Source: CSSED10-109M sp964349455
GTDB taxonomy: Bacteria; Bacillota_I; Bacilli_A; RF39; UBA660
DNA length: 6,139 nt
NCBI GenBank assembly: GCA_964349455.1
Contig: CAYGGG010000045.1
Span: 1 to 6,139, forward strand
Direction: 5' to 3'
Below the pieces are notes generated by a model that saw only the letters and a program-made list of their open reading frames with translations, did not search any database and was not told the DNA's origin. The translations under genes and the position numbers were made by a program. This document shows positions 1 to 6,013 of the stretch, piece by piece (the first letter of the stretch is position 1; the number at the start of each line of letters is the position of its first letter).

Positions 1-1598
1 ACAATTCGTTTGCCAAAAACATCATATACTAAACCACTTTTAAAAGAAACCCATAAATAAATAATTGTACCAATTACTGAGAAAATAAACACTTCCCGAA
101 TTGCACCCAGTTTATTAAGTTCGGCAATTGGAATAAATAAATTGGCAATTTTCAAAACAATCATCATTATTGCCACGATTACAAAAGTCTTAACAAAATT
201 TTTATATTGTTTTAAAATATTGAAATTATATTTCTTAGTTAACATTACAATTAAGAAGATAATGGCACTAATTTGAATTATCATTGTTAAAAGAATTGAC
301 GAATAATATAATGGCCATGATAAAGAATCAAACAGTTTCATCATTGGGATATTTAATAAACTTTTAAAAACAACCACGGCAATTACTGTTCCCAATGCAT
401 ATTTTGTATTATTCATTATTTGAAAAGTATTAACCAAAACTGAAAAAACCGAAAAAATTATGGCCTGGAAAACATATAATTTAAAAATAGTAATACTAAG
501 CGGGTCATAACTATAAAAAATAATCCAAACTGGTTGTACTAAAAAATAAATTCCTAATGTCATTGGCAAACCAATAAAAATAAGCGCTTGCAATGTTTGA
601 TTAATTTTTAAATTAATATCGGCGTAATTTTTTTTTGCATACGAAGCAGATATATTTGGAATCAAACTAATTGTAATTCCCATTGAAATTGAAATAATAA
701 TCATGTTTAATTTGTTTCCTAAGCTATTCATAATTCCCAAAGTTACTTCGGCAATTTCTGATTGTCCTAAACTAACCATTGTTCTAACAACTGTTAGCGT
801 ATCAACTAAATATAATCCCGATTTAAAAACATCAATAAATACAAAAGGCATTGCATAAGTAATAATACGCAAAATTAATTGTTTATTTGTAACTGCTTTT
901 TCTTCAGCGGATGGTAATTCATCTCTGAGTAAATCTTTTCGATGTTTTTTTATTTTTCGAAGCAAATAACCATAGGCAACAACCGCCCCCATTGATGCGC
1001 CAACTACTGCTGCGCCAACTCCAACTTCAATGTTATAGCCCATTCCTTTAATTAACACAAAACTTCCAAATGTGATAATAGCGACTCTCACAACTTGCTC
1101 TAATAAAGTCGCCATACTTGTTAAATAAATAAATCGATGGCCTTGCAAATAGCCTTTTGTAACACTAAATACTGGTACAATTAAAAAAGCAAGCGAAATT
1201 AATCTAATAACCATTGTCACTTCTTCAATTGTATTTCCGCCTCTAAGTTCACCCAAAATGATTCTTGCTAAATGGGGTGCAAAAATAATTAAAACAAAAA
1301 AACAAATTATTCCTAAAGAAATAATTAAAGTTGCTGCCAATTTATATATTCTTTCTTTTAAATTAAAAAAACCTAACGCATTATACTCACTTACAGTTCG
1401 ACTAATCGCAATTGCAATTCCGCTAGTAGATAAACTAAGAAATATCGCATAAATACTATAAGCATATCCATATAAAATACTGCCCTTCATTCCGACCATA
1501 CTATAAAAAGGAATAATATAAACTATTCCTAAAACCTTAACAATAAAAATTACTAAGGTAGCAATAAAAGCCCCTTCAATAAATCCCGATTTTCGCAT
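1..1598 (-). CDS. MurJ/SpoVB/YtgP-type lipid flippase (C-terminus cut by window edge)
   Basis: My translation of the minus strand stays open from an ATG at 1598-1596 to the window edge: 532 complete codons with no stop. It is a polytopic membrane protein with about 14 hydrophobic segments, typical of the MOP/MATE-like flippases. Family marks are SRTVSEY at 66-72, KGYLQGHRF at 148-156 followed by EQVVRV at 167-172, and the repeat-half signature SLIPNISASYAKKN at 311-324 with INQTLQALIFIGLP at 332-345. This set is typical of the YtgP/SpoVB branch, whose YtgP (MurJ) member moves lipid II across the membrane for wall synthesis. YtgP is about 540 residues, so only a few residues are probably missing. 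An in-frame TAA lies shortly upstream, so this ATG is the likely start; AGGGGAG precedes it. The gene follows the metalloprotease by 7 bases, as the last visible gene of the operon. Other family members export different polysaccharide lipids, so the substrate is inferred. Confidence 0.88.
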   Translation of the reverse strand, partial: MRKSGFIEGAFIATLVIFIVKVLGIVYIIPFYSMVGMKGSILYGYAYSIYAIFLSLSTSGIAIAISRTVSEYNALGFFNLKERIYKLAATLIISLGIICFFVLIIFAPHLARIILGELRGGNTIEEVTMVIRLISLAFLIVPVFSVTKGYLQGHRFIYLTSMATLLEQVVRVAIITFGSFVLIKGMGYNIEVGVGAAVVGASMGAVVAYGYLLRKIKKHRKDLLRDELPSAEEKAVTNKQLILRIITYAMPFVFIDVFKSGLYLVDTLTVVRTMVSLGQSEIAEVTLGIMNSLGNKLNMIIISISMGITISLIPNISASYAKKNYADINLKINQTLQALIFIGLPMTLGIYFLVQPVWIIFYSYDPLSITIFKLYVFQAIIFSVFSVLVNTFQIMNNTKYALGTVIAVVVFKSLLNIPMMKLFDSLSWPLYYSSILLTMIIQISAIIFLIVMLTKKYNFNILKQYKNFVKTFVIVAIMMIVLKIANLFIPIAELNKLGAIREVFIFSVIGTIIYLWVSFKSGLVYDVFGKRI

Positions 1599-1600
1599 AT

Positions 1601-1607
1601 CTCCCCT
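1601..1607 (-). promoter_or_regulatory. Ribosome binding site of the flippase gene, overlapping the upstream stop
   Basis: On the minus strand AGGGGAG precedes the ATG by only two bases (AT), so pairing is more likely through its upstream AGGGG part. Its first two bases belong to the TAG stop codon of the metalloprotease gene at 1608-1606. This supports coupled translation of the two genes and supports the chosen ATG. Confidence 0.6.
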
Positions 1608-2235
1608 AATCCCTTAATATTTTTTTTATTTTTTTATAATCTGGGCAGTACTTTGCCACTAATTGCCAAAATTTTTCGCTATGATTTAAATGAACCAAGT
1701 GACATAATTCATGAATAATTACATATTTTATCACACTATTAGAAAAATTGACTAATTCTGAATTTAAAGTGATTATTTTTTTTGCTTTATGACAAACACC
1801 CCACCTTGTTTTCATTTTTCTTATTTTCAATTGCGGGTAAAATATTTTTTCGTCAAATTTATTATAACACTCATATAATAGATCTTTAAAATATAATTGA
1901 ATTTCACTTTTATACCACTTATCAAAGATTATTTCATTTGGATATAAAATTTTGTTATTTGAAACCTCTACTTTTTTTAGTTGAGGGATTAAAATTCGTT
2001 CACACTTCATACCACGATAATAATAATTTAACAATTTTTCTTTTTTTTGTTTTTCAAGCAATCCATTTATTTTTTTTTCATTTCGATCAATTAAATCTAA
2101 CAAATCATTCCTTTTCGAATAAAGAGAAGTAGTGATTACTACTTCCATATCATTTGAAATTCGAACATAACTATTTTTATTGTTTTTTCTATCAATAACA
2201 ACATCAAAACTTTTATGCTTAAATTTTTCCGTCAT
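1606..2235 (-). CDS. YgjP-like (DUF45) zinc metalloprotease
   Basis: This 209-residue soluble protein has no signal peptide or membrane segment. Near the C-terminus it carries HELCHLVHLNH: H175 and H179 should bind zinc, E176 is the catalytic glutamate, and H185 is the third ligand. NHSEKFW follows at 184-190. TRWGVC at 143-148, followed by an ITLN strand at 155-158, matches the TRWGSC...LN block that precedes the HExxH in the YgjP/DUF45 family, with Ser replaced by Val. The N-terminal 60 residues (VRISNDMEVVITTS around 24-37) fit the family's opening beta strands; residues 50-70 are Lys/Glu-rich. Members are compact SprT/wss-like zincins whose substrates are mostly unknown, so peptidase activity is inferred from the motif. 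Its ATG overlaps the transporter stop codon and no Shine-Dalgarno is evident, so translation probably depends on coupling. I see no evidence of a direct role in division. Confidence 0.88.
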   Translation of the reverse strand: MTEKFKHKSFDVVIDRKNNKNSYVRISNDMEVVITTSLYSKRNDLLDLIDRNEKKINGLLEKQKKEKLLNYYYRGMKCERILIPQLKKVEVSNNKILYPNEIIFDKWYKSEIQLYFKDLLYECYNKFDEKIFYPQLKIRKMKTRWGVCHKAKKIITLNSELVNFSNSVIKYVIIHELCHLVHLNHSEKFWQLVAKYCPDYKKIKKILRD

Positions 2236-2237
2236 TA
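2233..2237 (-). other. TAATG stop/start overlap (translational coupling)
   Basis: On the minus strand the transporter ends with TAA at 2237-2235 and the metalloprotease begins with ATG at 2235-2233, sharing one A. The preceding bases (ATGCATTTATTA) contain no recognisable Shine-Dalgarno. Reinitiation by ribosomes finishing the transporter is the simplest explanation. This is the only overlapping junction in the window and the only internal one lacking a GGAG-like site. Confidence 0.75.
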
Positions 2238-3635
2238 TAATAAATGCATCATCACCGATAGTGCTAATCCAACTCCAGCAAACACTAATAATAATTTATA
2301 AATATATTTAAGCCATTTACAATATGAAATATCAAGCATTGAAAGCCCGACAACTAAGAATCCACTTGTTGGCACAAATAATAATCCCAAACCATAAAAT
2401 ATAGTAATTGTTAAAGCGATAAAAGAATTCGCTGTAACAACTGCAGGAGCAGCAAAATTTGTCGTTGCAAAAATCATTTCGCCCATATTATTATAAAAAA
2501 GTGAACCAATTAATGAAGAAAAAGCATACGCAATCACTTCAATATCTTGAAAAAGATTAAAGAAAAAACCAACAATAGAATTATATATATTTGATTCTCC
2601 CTGGGTAATCATAATCGAATAATATGCAATCAACGTTAAACCAAAAAATAGTGCTGGCTTAATCATTTGCTTGGCACCCCAAATAAATCCTTCAGATACT
2701 TTCACGTACTTCATTTGAAAAATAAACATAATTACTAGAATATACAAAAATAAAATTACTGAAATATCATAAATTGACCATGAACCAAATGCATTAAAAT
2801 TACCTAAAATTTTTGAAGCATATTCATTTTGAGTGATGCTTTCTGAAGCTTGCTGGACTGCCTCAATGTTAAAAGCGTAAAACCAATCATACATAACCAC
2901 AGCTAAAAAAGCAATGAAAACAATTGAAATAATCGATAAAATTCTAATCTGCTCTAATTTTGTTTTTCCCTTTTTTTCTTCATATAAAGGGATCATTTCT
3001 TTTTTCTTTTCTTTCCTTTTATTAATCCACATTAAGTACAAACCAGTAAATAATCCTAGAACAATCAATTTTTCAATCAAATTATTTGAAAACTCAATCT
3101 CATAGTAAAATTTAAATGTTGAAACAATAATAGAATGAAAAATTCCAACCATATTACCAATTAACATTGCACCAATTGTTACTGCTAATGCTGTTATTTT
3201 ATCATGCTTATTAACTAAAACGACAGCCATAAAAAACGGCACCAAAACAAATAACAATAAAAAATTCCCCGTAATCGTTCCCATTAATACAAAAAACAAT
3301 GTAACAATCAAAACCGTTTTATCCCCAAGTCTTTTGGCCATTCTTTTTACCATGTCATCATAAATTCCCGTTTGATTAAGAACGCCATATAACCCTCCAA
3401 CAAGCAAAAAGAAAAATACAAAATGACTTGCATTAACAATTGAGGCCAATGGTGCTCTAAGAATATCAAAAAAACCAAGCGGAACAATTGCTTCGCCCCA
3501 CATTAATGTCCCTTCCAAAAAAGATCCTGGCTTTATTATCCACGACAAAACAATTAAAAAACAAAACAATAAAAACAAAACTCCTAAAATATCATACTTC
3601 TCAAAAAAACCTTTAACTTTCTTTTTCATAAACAT
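2235..3635 (-). CDS. YfcC/DcuC-like membrane transporter (ion transporter superfamily)
   Basis: This 466-residue integral membrane protein has about 12 hydrophobic segments, for example around 15-34, 69-86, 107-141, 147-169, 187-203, 231-248, 289-307, 325-343, 364-380, 404-432 and 442-463. The first half shows YfcC-family features: SWIIKPGSF at 31-39, then GGLYGVLNQTGIYDDMV at 80-96, and a glycine-rich LFVLVPF around 128-134. The second half ends with FVPTSGFLVVGLSML at 420-434 and YCKWLKYI at 438-445, resembling the PTS-containing re-entrant hairpin and Y..W.K block of DcuC/YfcC and related IT-superfamily carriers. A Lys/Glu-rich cytoplasmic-looking loop spans 206-228 and a long polar loop spans 250-288. 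Relatives are annotated as C4-dicarboxylate or amino-acid carriers, but the substrate cannot be read from sequence. Two close ATGs (3635 and 3629) share one ribosome binding site; the first is used here. It begins 9 bases after ftsZ. Confidence 0.78.
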   Translation of the reverse strand: MFMKKKVKGFFEKYDILGVLFLLFCFLIVLSWIIKPGSFLEGTLMWGEAIVPLGFFDILRAPLASIVNASHFVFFFLLVGGLYGVLNQTGIYDDMVKRMAKRLGDKTVLIVTLFFVLMGTITGNFLLLFVLVPFFMAVVLVNKHDKITALAVTIGAMLIGNMVGIFHSIIVSTFKFYYEIEFSNNLIEKLIVLGLFTGLYLMWINKRKEKKKEMIPLYEEKKGKTKLEQIRILSIISIVFIAFLAVVMYDWFYAFNIEAVQQASESITQNEYASKILGNFNAFGSWSIYDISVILFLYILVIMFIFQMKYVKVSEGFIWGAKQMIKPALFFGLTLIAYYSIMITQGESNIYNSIVGFFFNLFQDIEVIAYAFSSLIGSLFYNNMGEMIFATTNFAAPAVVTANSFIALTITIFYGLGLLFVPTSGFLVVGLSMLDISYCKWLKYIYKLLLVFAGVGLALSVMMHLL

Positions 3636-3639
3636 AAAT

Positions 3640-3646
3640 CCTCCCT
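3640..3646 (-). promoter_or_regulatory. Ribosome binding site of the transporter gene, overlapping the ftsZ stop
   Basis: AGGGAGG on the minus strand is formed partly by the TAG stop codon of ftsZ (3647-3645). The GGAGG core ends 4 bases before the ATG at 3635 and 10 bases before a second in-frame ATG at 3629. Both spacings flank the usual optimum, so the site supports the gene without settling which of the two starts is used. Confidence 0.75.
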
Positions 3647-4706
3647 ATAATCCCCTTCTTCTTAAAAAAGTTGGAATTTCCTCTTCTTTTTCAATTTTTT
3701 TAATATCTTCTTTTAAATCTTCTCTAACCGTATGCTCATAAATATGTTTTTGATTAGAACAATCATCAAATCCGGTTGCAATCACCGTTACAATAATTTC
3801 ATCATTTAAATTTTCATTAATAACTGCTCCAAAAATGGTATTCATCTCGGTATTAGCTGATGATCTAATTTCTTCTGCCGCCTCTTCAACTTCAAATAAA
3901 GTTAAATTTGCACCTCCAGTTACATTAATAATTGCATCAGTTGCCCCACGAATACTCGTTTCTAACAATGGACTTGAAACGGCTTCTCTTGATGCTTCGG
4001 TCGCTCGATTCTCACCAATTCCAATTCCAATTCCAATTAATGCCGTTCCTCGTTTTTCCATAATTGCTTTAACATCAGCAAAATCTAAATTAATTAATCC
4101 AGCGACGGCAATCAAATCAGAAATAGATTGAACCCCTCTTCTTAAGACATTATCTACTTCTCTAAATGATTCAAGTAATGGCGTTGTTTTATCAATAATT
4201 TCACGTAAACGATCATTTGGAATTACAATTAAGGTATCAACTTTTGTTTTTAAATCCTCTAGACCTTGTAAGGCCTGTTCCATTCTTTTTCTGCCCTCAA
4301 ATGAAAATGGTTTCGTTACTATTCCAACCGTTAACGCTCCTAACTCTTGTGCAATTTCAGCAATAACCGGGGCTGCTCCCGTACCAGTTCCGCCACCCAT
4401 CCCACAAGTAATAAAAACCATGTCTGAACCCTCTAACACTTTTTTAATTTGCTCTTTTGATTCTAGTGCAGCTGCTTTTCCCACTTCAGGATTTGCACCG
4501 GCACCAAGACCATGAGTCAATTCAACACCTAATTGAATCTTAACTGTTGCTTTTGAGTTGTTTAAAACTTGTAAATCAGTATTGGCAACAATAAACTCTA
4601 CTCCTTTAACACCTGATTCAATCATTCGATTAACAGCATTATTACCACCGCCACCAATACCAATCACCTTTATTTTAGCCAACTGATCCATTTCTAAACC
4701 TAACAT
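3645..4706 (-). CDS. ftsZ: Cell division protein FtsZ (tubulin-like GTPase)
   Basis: FtsZ polymerises with GTP into the Z-ring that organises septum formation. This 353-residue protein has the full GTPase core: GIGGGGNNAVNRM at 16-28, the tubulin signature GGGTGTG at 104-110, PNDRL at 163-167, and the synergy (T7) loop NLDFAD at 206-211, with D208 and D211 positioned to drive hydrolysis in the next subunit. The GTPase fold ends near IATGFDD (309-315). The tail ends in IPTFLRRRGL (344-353), the conserved peptide that binds FtsA and other membrane tethers. The linker between them is only about 28 residues and is charged. Residues 224-231 read IGIGIGIG, encoded by a hexanucleotide repeat, where other FtsZs have a more varied GIGIATG-like strand. 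The start is supported by AGGAGG 5 bases upstream. It lies 9 bases after ftsA and 9 bases before the transporter gene. Confidence 0.98.
   Translation of the reverse strand: MLGLEMDQLAKIKVIGIGGGGNNAVNRMIESGVKGVEFIVANTDLQVLNNSKATVKIQLGVELTHGLGAGANPEVGKAAALESKEQIKKVLEGSDMVFITCGMGGGTGTGAAPVIAEIAQELGALTVGIVTKPFSFEGRKRMEQALQGLEDLKTKVDTLIVIPNDRLREIIDKTTPLLESFREVDNVLRRGVQSISDLIAVAGLINLDFADVKAIMEKRGTALIGIGIGIGENRATEASREAVSSPLLETSIRGATDAIINVTGGANLTLFEVEEAAEEIRSSANTEMNTIFGAVINENLNDEIIVTVIATGFDDCSNQKHIYEHTVREDLKEDIKKIEKEEEIPTFLRRRGL
4015..4038 (-). repeat. Four tandem copies of a 6-base unit inside ftsZ
   Basis: The plus strand reads CCAATT four times in succession (ATTGG/A-phase on the coding strand), encoding alternating Ile and Gly at FtsZ residues 224-231. 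The copies are exact. Aligned against the usual ALMGIGIATGENRA strand, the protein has the same length, so the repeat replaced residues rather than adding any. Such a run could slip during replication; gain or loss of one unit would stay in frame and change the strand by two residues. Confidence 0.9.
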
Positions 4707-4711
4707 ATTTT

Positions 4712-4717
4712 CCTCCT
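4712..4717 (-). promoter_or_regulatory. Ribosome binding site of ftsZ, overlapping the ftsA stop
   Basis: A perfect AGGAGG lies 5 bases before the ftsZ ATG. Its first two bases are the last two of the TAG stop codon of ftsA (4718-4716). It is the strongest Shine-Dalgarno in the window, which fits the general need for far more FtsZ than FtsA from one transcript. Confidence 0.9.
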
Positions 4718-5954
4718 ATTCATTAATGAAAAATCCAAAAACCCGACTTAAGGTTGACGAACCAATAACATCATTTCTTTTAACTTCCGCTATTTCTTCT
4801 TGCTCAGAAACACTTAACATCGAATATGTTTTTCCCCTCAAATTTAATTTATTAATAAAATATACAACATTTCCAATTGCTGCTGAATATTTATTATTTC
4901 TTGCTCCTAAAACCTTAACTTCACCAATCTCGACCGTTTTATCAAGAACCTCTTCTGCTATCATTTGTAAATTAAATAAATGACTACTACCACCTGTAAT
5001 TATTATATAATGCATTTTCTTATTAGTCAAAGAAAATATTTCTTTTTTTGCTAATTCTAATATTTCTTCCATTCTCGACATAACTACTTCTGACAATTCG
5101 AATTGATTAACCTTTATTATTTCGCCTGCTATATTTTCAATTTCACGGATATCGTTCACTGAAGCTAACCTTCGATGAGCAACAGCAAACTTTTCTTTTA
5201 ATTTACTTGCATTATTTAATGAAAGTTTAAAAATATAAGCAATATCACTATCAATGTTCCTCCCGCCCAAGGGAATTACTTCACCTCTTACAATTATACC
5301 ACGATTATAAACTGATACCGTTGTAATTTCAGCACCAATATTTATGACCGCTCCAACATCTAGTGAATTATCCTTACTCCGAAAAGCATAACCGTCCCCA
5401 GTTCCATTAATTGAAACATCAACCACTTCAATTCCAGCCTCTTCAATTAAACTCACAACTGAGTATAAATTTTTCTTTGGCGTTGTCACTATTATACTAC
5501 GACATTCAAGTGTTTTGCCAGACAATCCCTTTGGGTCTTTTATTTCCGATCTTTCGTCAACCGTAAAATCGATTGGCAAAATTGAAATTAGTTCATGATC
5601 GGCCAACACCTTGCCCTTGATTGATTCTTTTAAAATATTATTTATATCTTCTTCATTAATAATCTCATTTACAACTCCTACATTAACCTTACTGTACCCA
5701 TAATTAGCATAGTGTGAGGGGATTGAAGCTAACACCTTTTTAATTTTAATTCCTAATATCGCTTCAACATCACTAATCGCCGATTTTAATGCAGTTAAAG
5801 CCGCAACTCCATTTGTAATCAATCCTCTTTTAACTCCTGAAGACTTAACTGATGAAGCAGCTAGCAAATTAAGTCGATTTCTATAAAGTTCTAAAACAAC
5901 AACTTTTATTGTATCAGAACCAATATCGATACTTGTATATATCTTCTTCACCAT
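4716..5954 (-). CDS. ftsA: Cell division protein FtsA (actin-like membrane anchor of FtsZ)
   Basis: FtsA is an actin/Hsp70-fold ATP-binding protein that ties FtsZ filaments to the membrane. The 412 residues show the phosphate-1 loop IDIGSDTIKV at 9-18, the SHS2 (1C) insertion typical of FtsA at about 84-165, a phosphate-2 region VINIGAEITTVSVY at 203-216, VIPLGGRNIDSDIA at 226-239, and the adenosine motif IIITGGSSHL at 317-326. The C-terminus, LSRVFGFFINE (402-412), looks like the amphipathic membrane-targeting helix after a charged linker. The phosphate-2 loop is unusual: the family's acidic DIGGG is NIGAE here, so the Mg-coordinating Asp is replaced by Asn205. The ATG at 5954 has AGGAG 5 bases upstream; a GTG at codon 2 is an alternative start. 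A TATAAT promoter lies just upstream, after divIB, and ftsZ follows by 9 bases. Confidence 0.96.
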   Translation of the reverse strand: MVKKIYTSIDIGSDTIKVVVLELYRNRLNLLAASSVKSSGVKRGLITNGVAALTALKSAISDVEAILGIKIKKVLASIPSHYANYGYSKVNVGVVNEIINEEDINNILKESIKGKVLADHELISILPIDFTVDERSEIKDPKGLSGKTLECRSIIVTTPKKNLYSVVSLIEEAGIEVVDVSINGTGDGYAFRSKDNSLDVGAVINIGAEITTVSVYNRGIIVRGEVIPLGGRNIDSDIAYIFKLSLNNASKLKEKFAVAHRRLASVNDIREIENIAGEIIKVNQFELSEVVMSRMEEILELAKKEIFSLTNKKMHYIIITGGSSHLFNLQMIAEEVLDKTVEIGEVKVLGARNNKYSAAIGNVVYFINKLNLRGKTYSMLSVSEQEEIAEVKRNDVIGSSTLSRVFGFFINE

Positions 5955-5959
5955 ATCAA

Positions 5960-5964
5960 CTCCT
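5960..5964 (-). promoter_or_regulatory. Ribosome binding site of ftsA
   Basis: AGGAG on the minus strand lies 5 bases before the ATG at 5954 and 8 bases before the in-frame GTG at codon 2, so either start is possible; the ATG is preferred. If transcription starts from the TATAAT box just upstream, this site would sit almost at the 5' end of the message. Confidence 0.8.
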
Positions 5965-5973
5965 ACATTTTAA

Positions 5974-6002
5974 ATTATACTATATTTTTTTTAAAAATAA
6001 AA
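5974..6002 (-). promoter_or_regulatory. Probable sigma-A-type promoter for ftsA-ftsZ and downstream genes
   Basis: A perfect TATAAT lies at 5979-5974 on the minus strand. Seventeen bases upstream, at 6002-5997, is TTTTAT, a poor match to TTGACA, and there is no TGn extension of the -10 box. Predicted transcription would begin near 5967, giving a leader of only about 13 bases before the ftsA ATG. The position in the only sizeable gap of the window supports it, but AT-rich DNA makes chance -10 boxes common. Read-through from divIB is also likely. Confidence 0.5.
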
Positions 6003-6013
6003 GAATTTTATTT
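5995..6013 (-). repeat. Short AT-only inverted repeat at the divIB stop codon
   Basis: On the minus strand AAATAAAA, loop TTC, and TTTTATTT form a perfect 8-bp palindromic stem overlapping the divIB TAA. The stem has no G-C pair and is not followed by a T tract (an A tract follows), so it is unlikely to be an intrinsic terminator. It overlaps the -35 region of the putative ftsA promoter, so an operator role is possible but unsupported. Confidence 0.35.

Noticed and set aside
1258..1452. Plus-strand open frame of 64 codons
   Set aside because: It lies opposite the flippase frame, which has clear family motifs; no ribosome binding site and no recognisable product.
1616..1640. T-rich run near the metalloprotease 3' end as a terminator
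   Set aside because: It lies inside the coding region (Lys codons on the minus strand), has no preceding GC stem in the transcript direction, and the flippase follows within 7 bases.
1938..2132. Plus-strand open frame of 64 codons
   Set aside because: Antisense to the metalloprotease; the Phe-rich peptide reflects the Lys-rich coding strand opposite.
2914..3105. Plus-strand open frame of 63 codons
   Set aside because: Antisense to the Lys/Glu loop and membrane segments of the transporter; the hydrophobic look is a by-product of AT-rich codons.
3835..4131. Plus-strand open frame of 98 codons
   Set aside because: Antisense to the highly conserved ftsZ GTPase region; its IPIPIPI run is the reverse reading of the hexanucleotide repeat.
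4726..4983. Plus-strand open frame of 85 codons
   Set aside because: Antisense to the ftsA 3' end, with no ribosome binding site or recognisable domain.
5995..6013. Inverted repeat as a rho-independent terminator after divIB
   Set aside because: The stem is all A-T and is followed by an A tract rather than T residues on the transcribed strand, so it would be a poor terminator.
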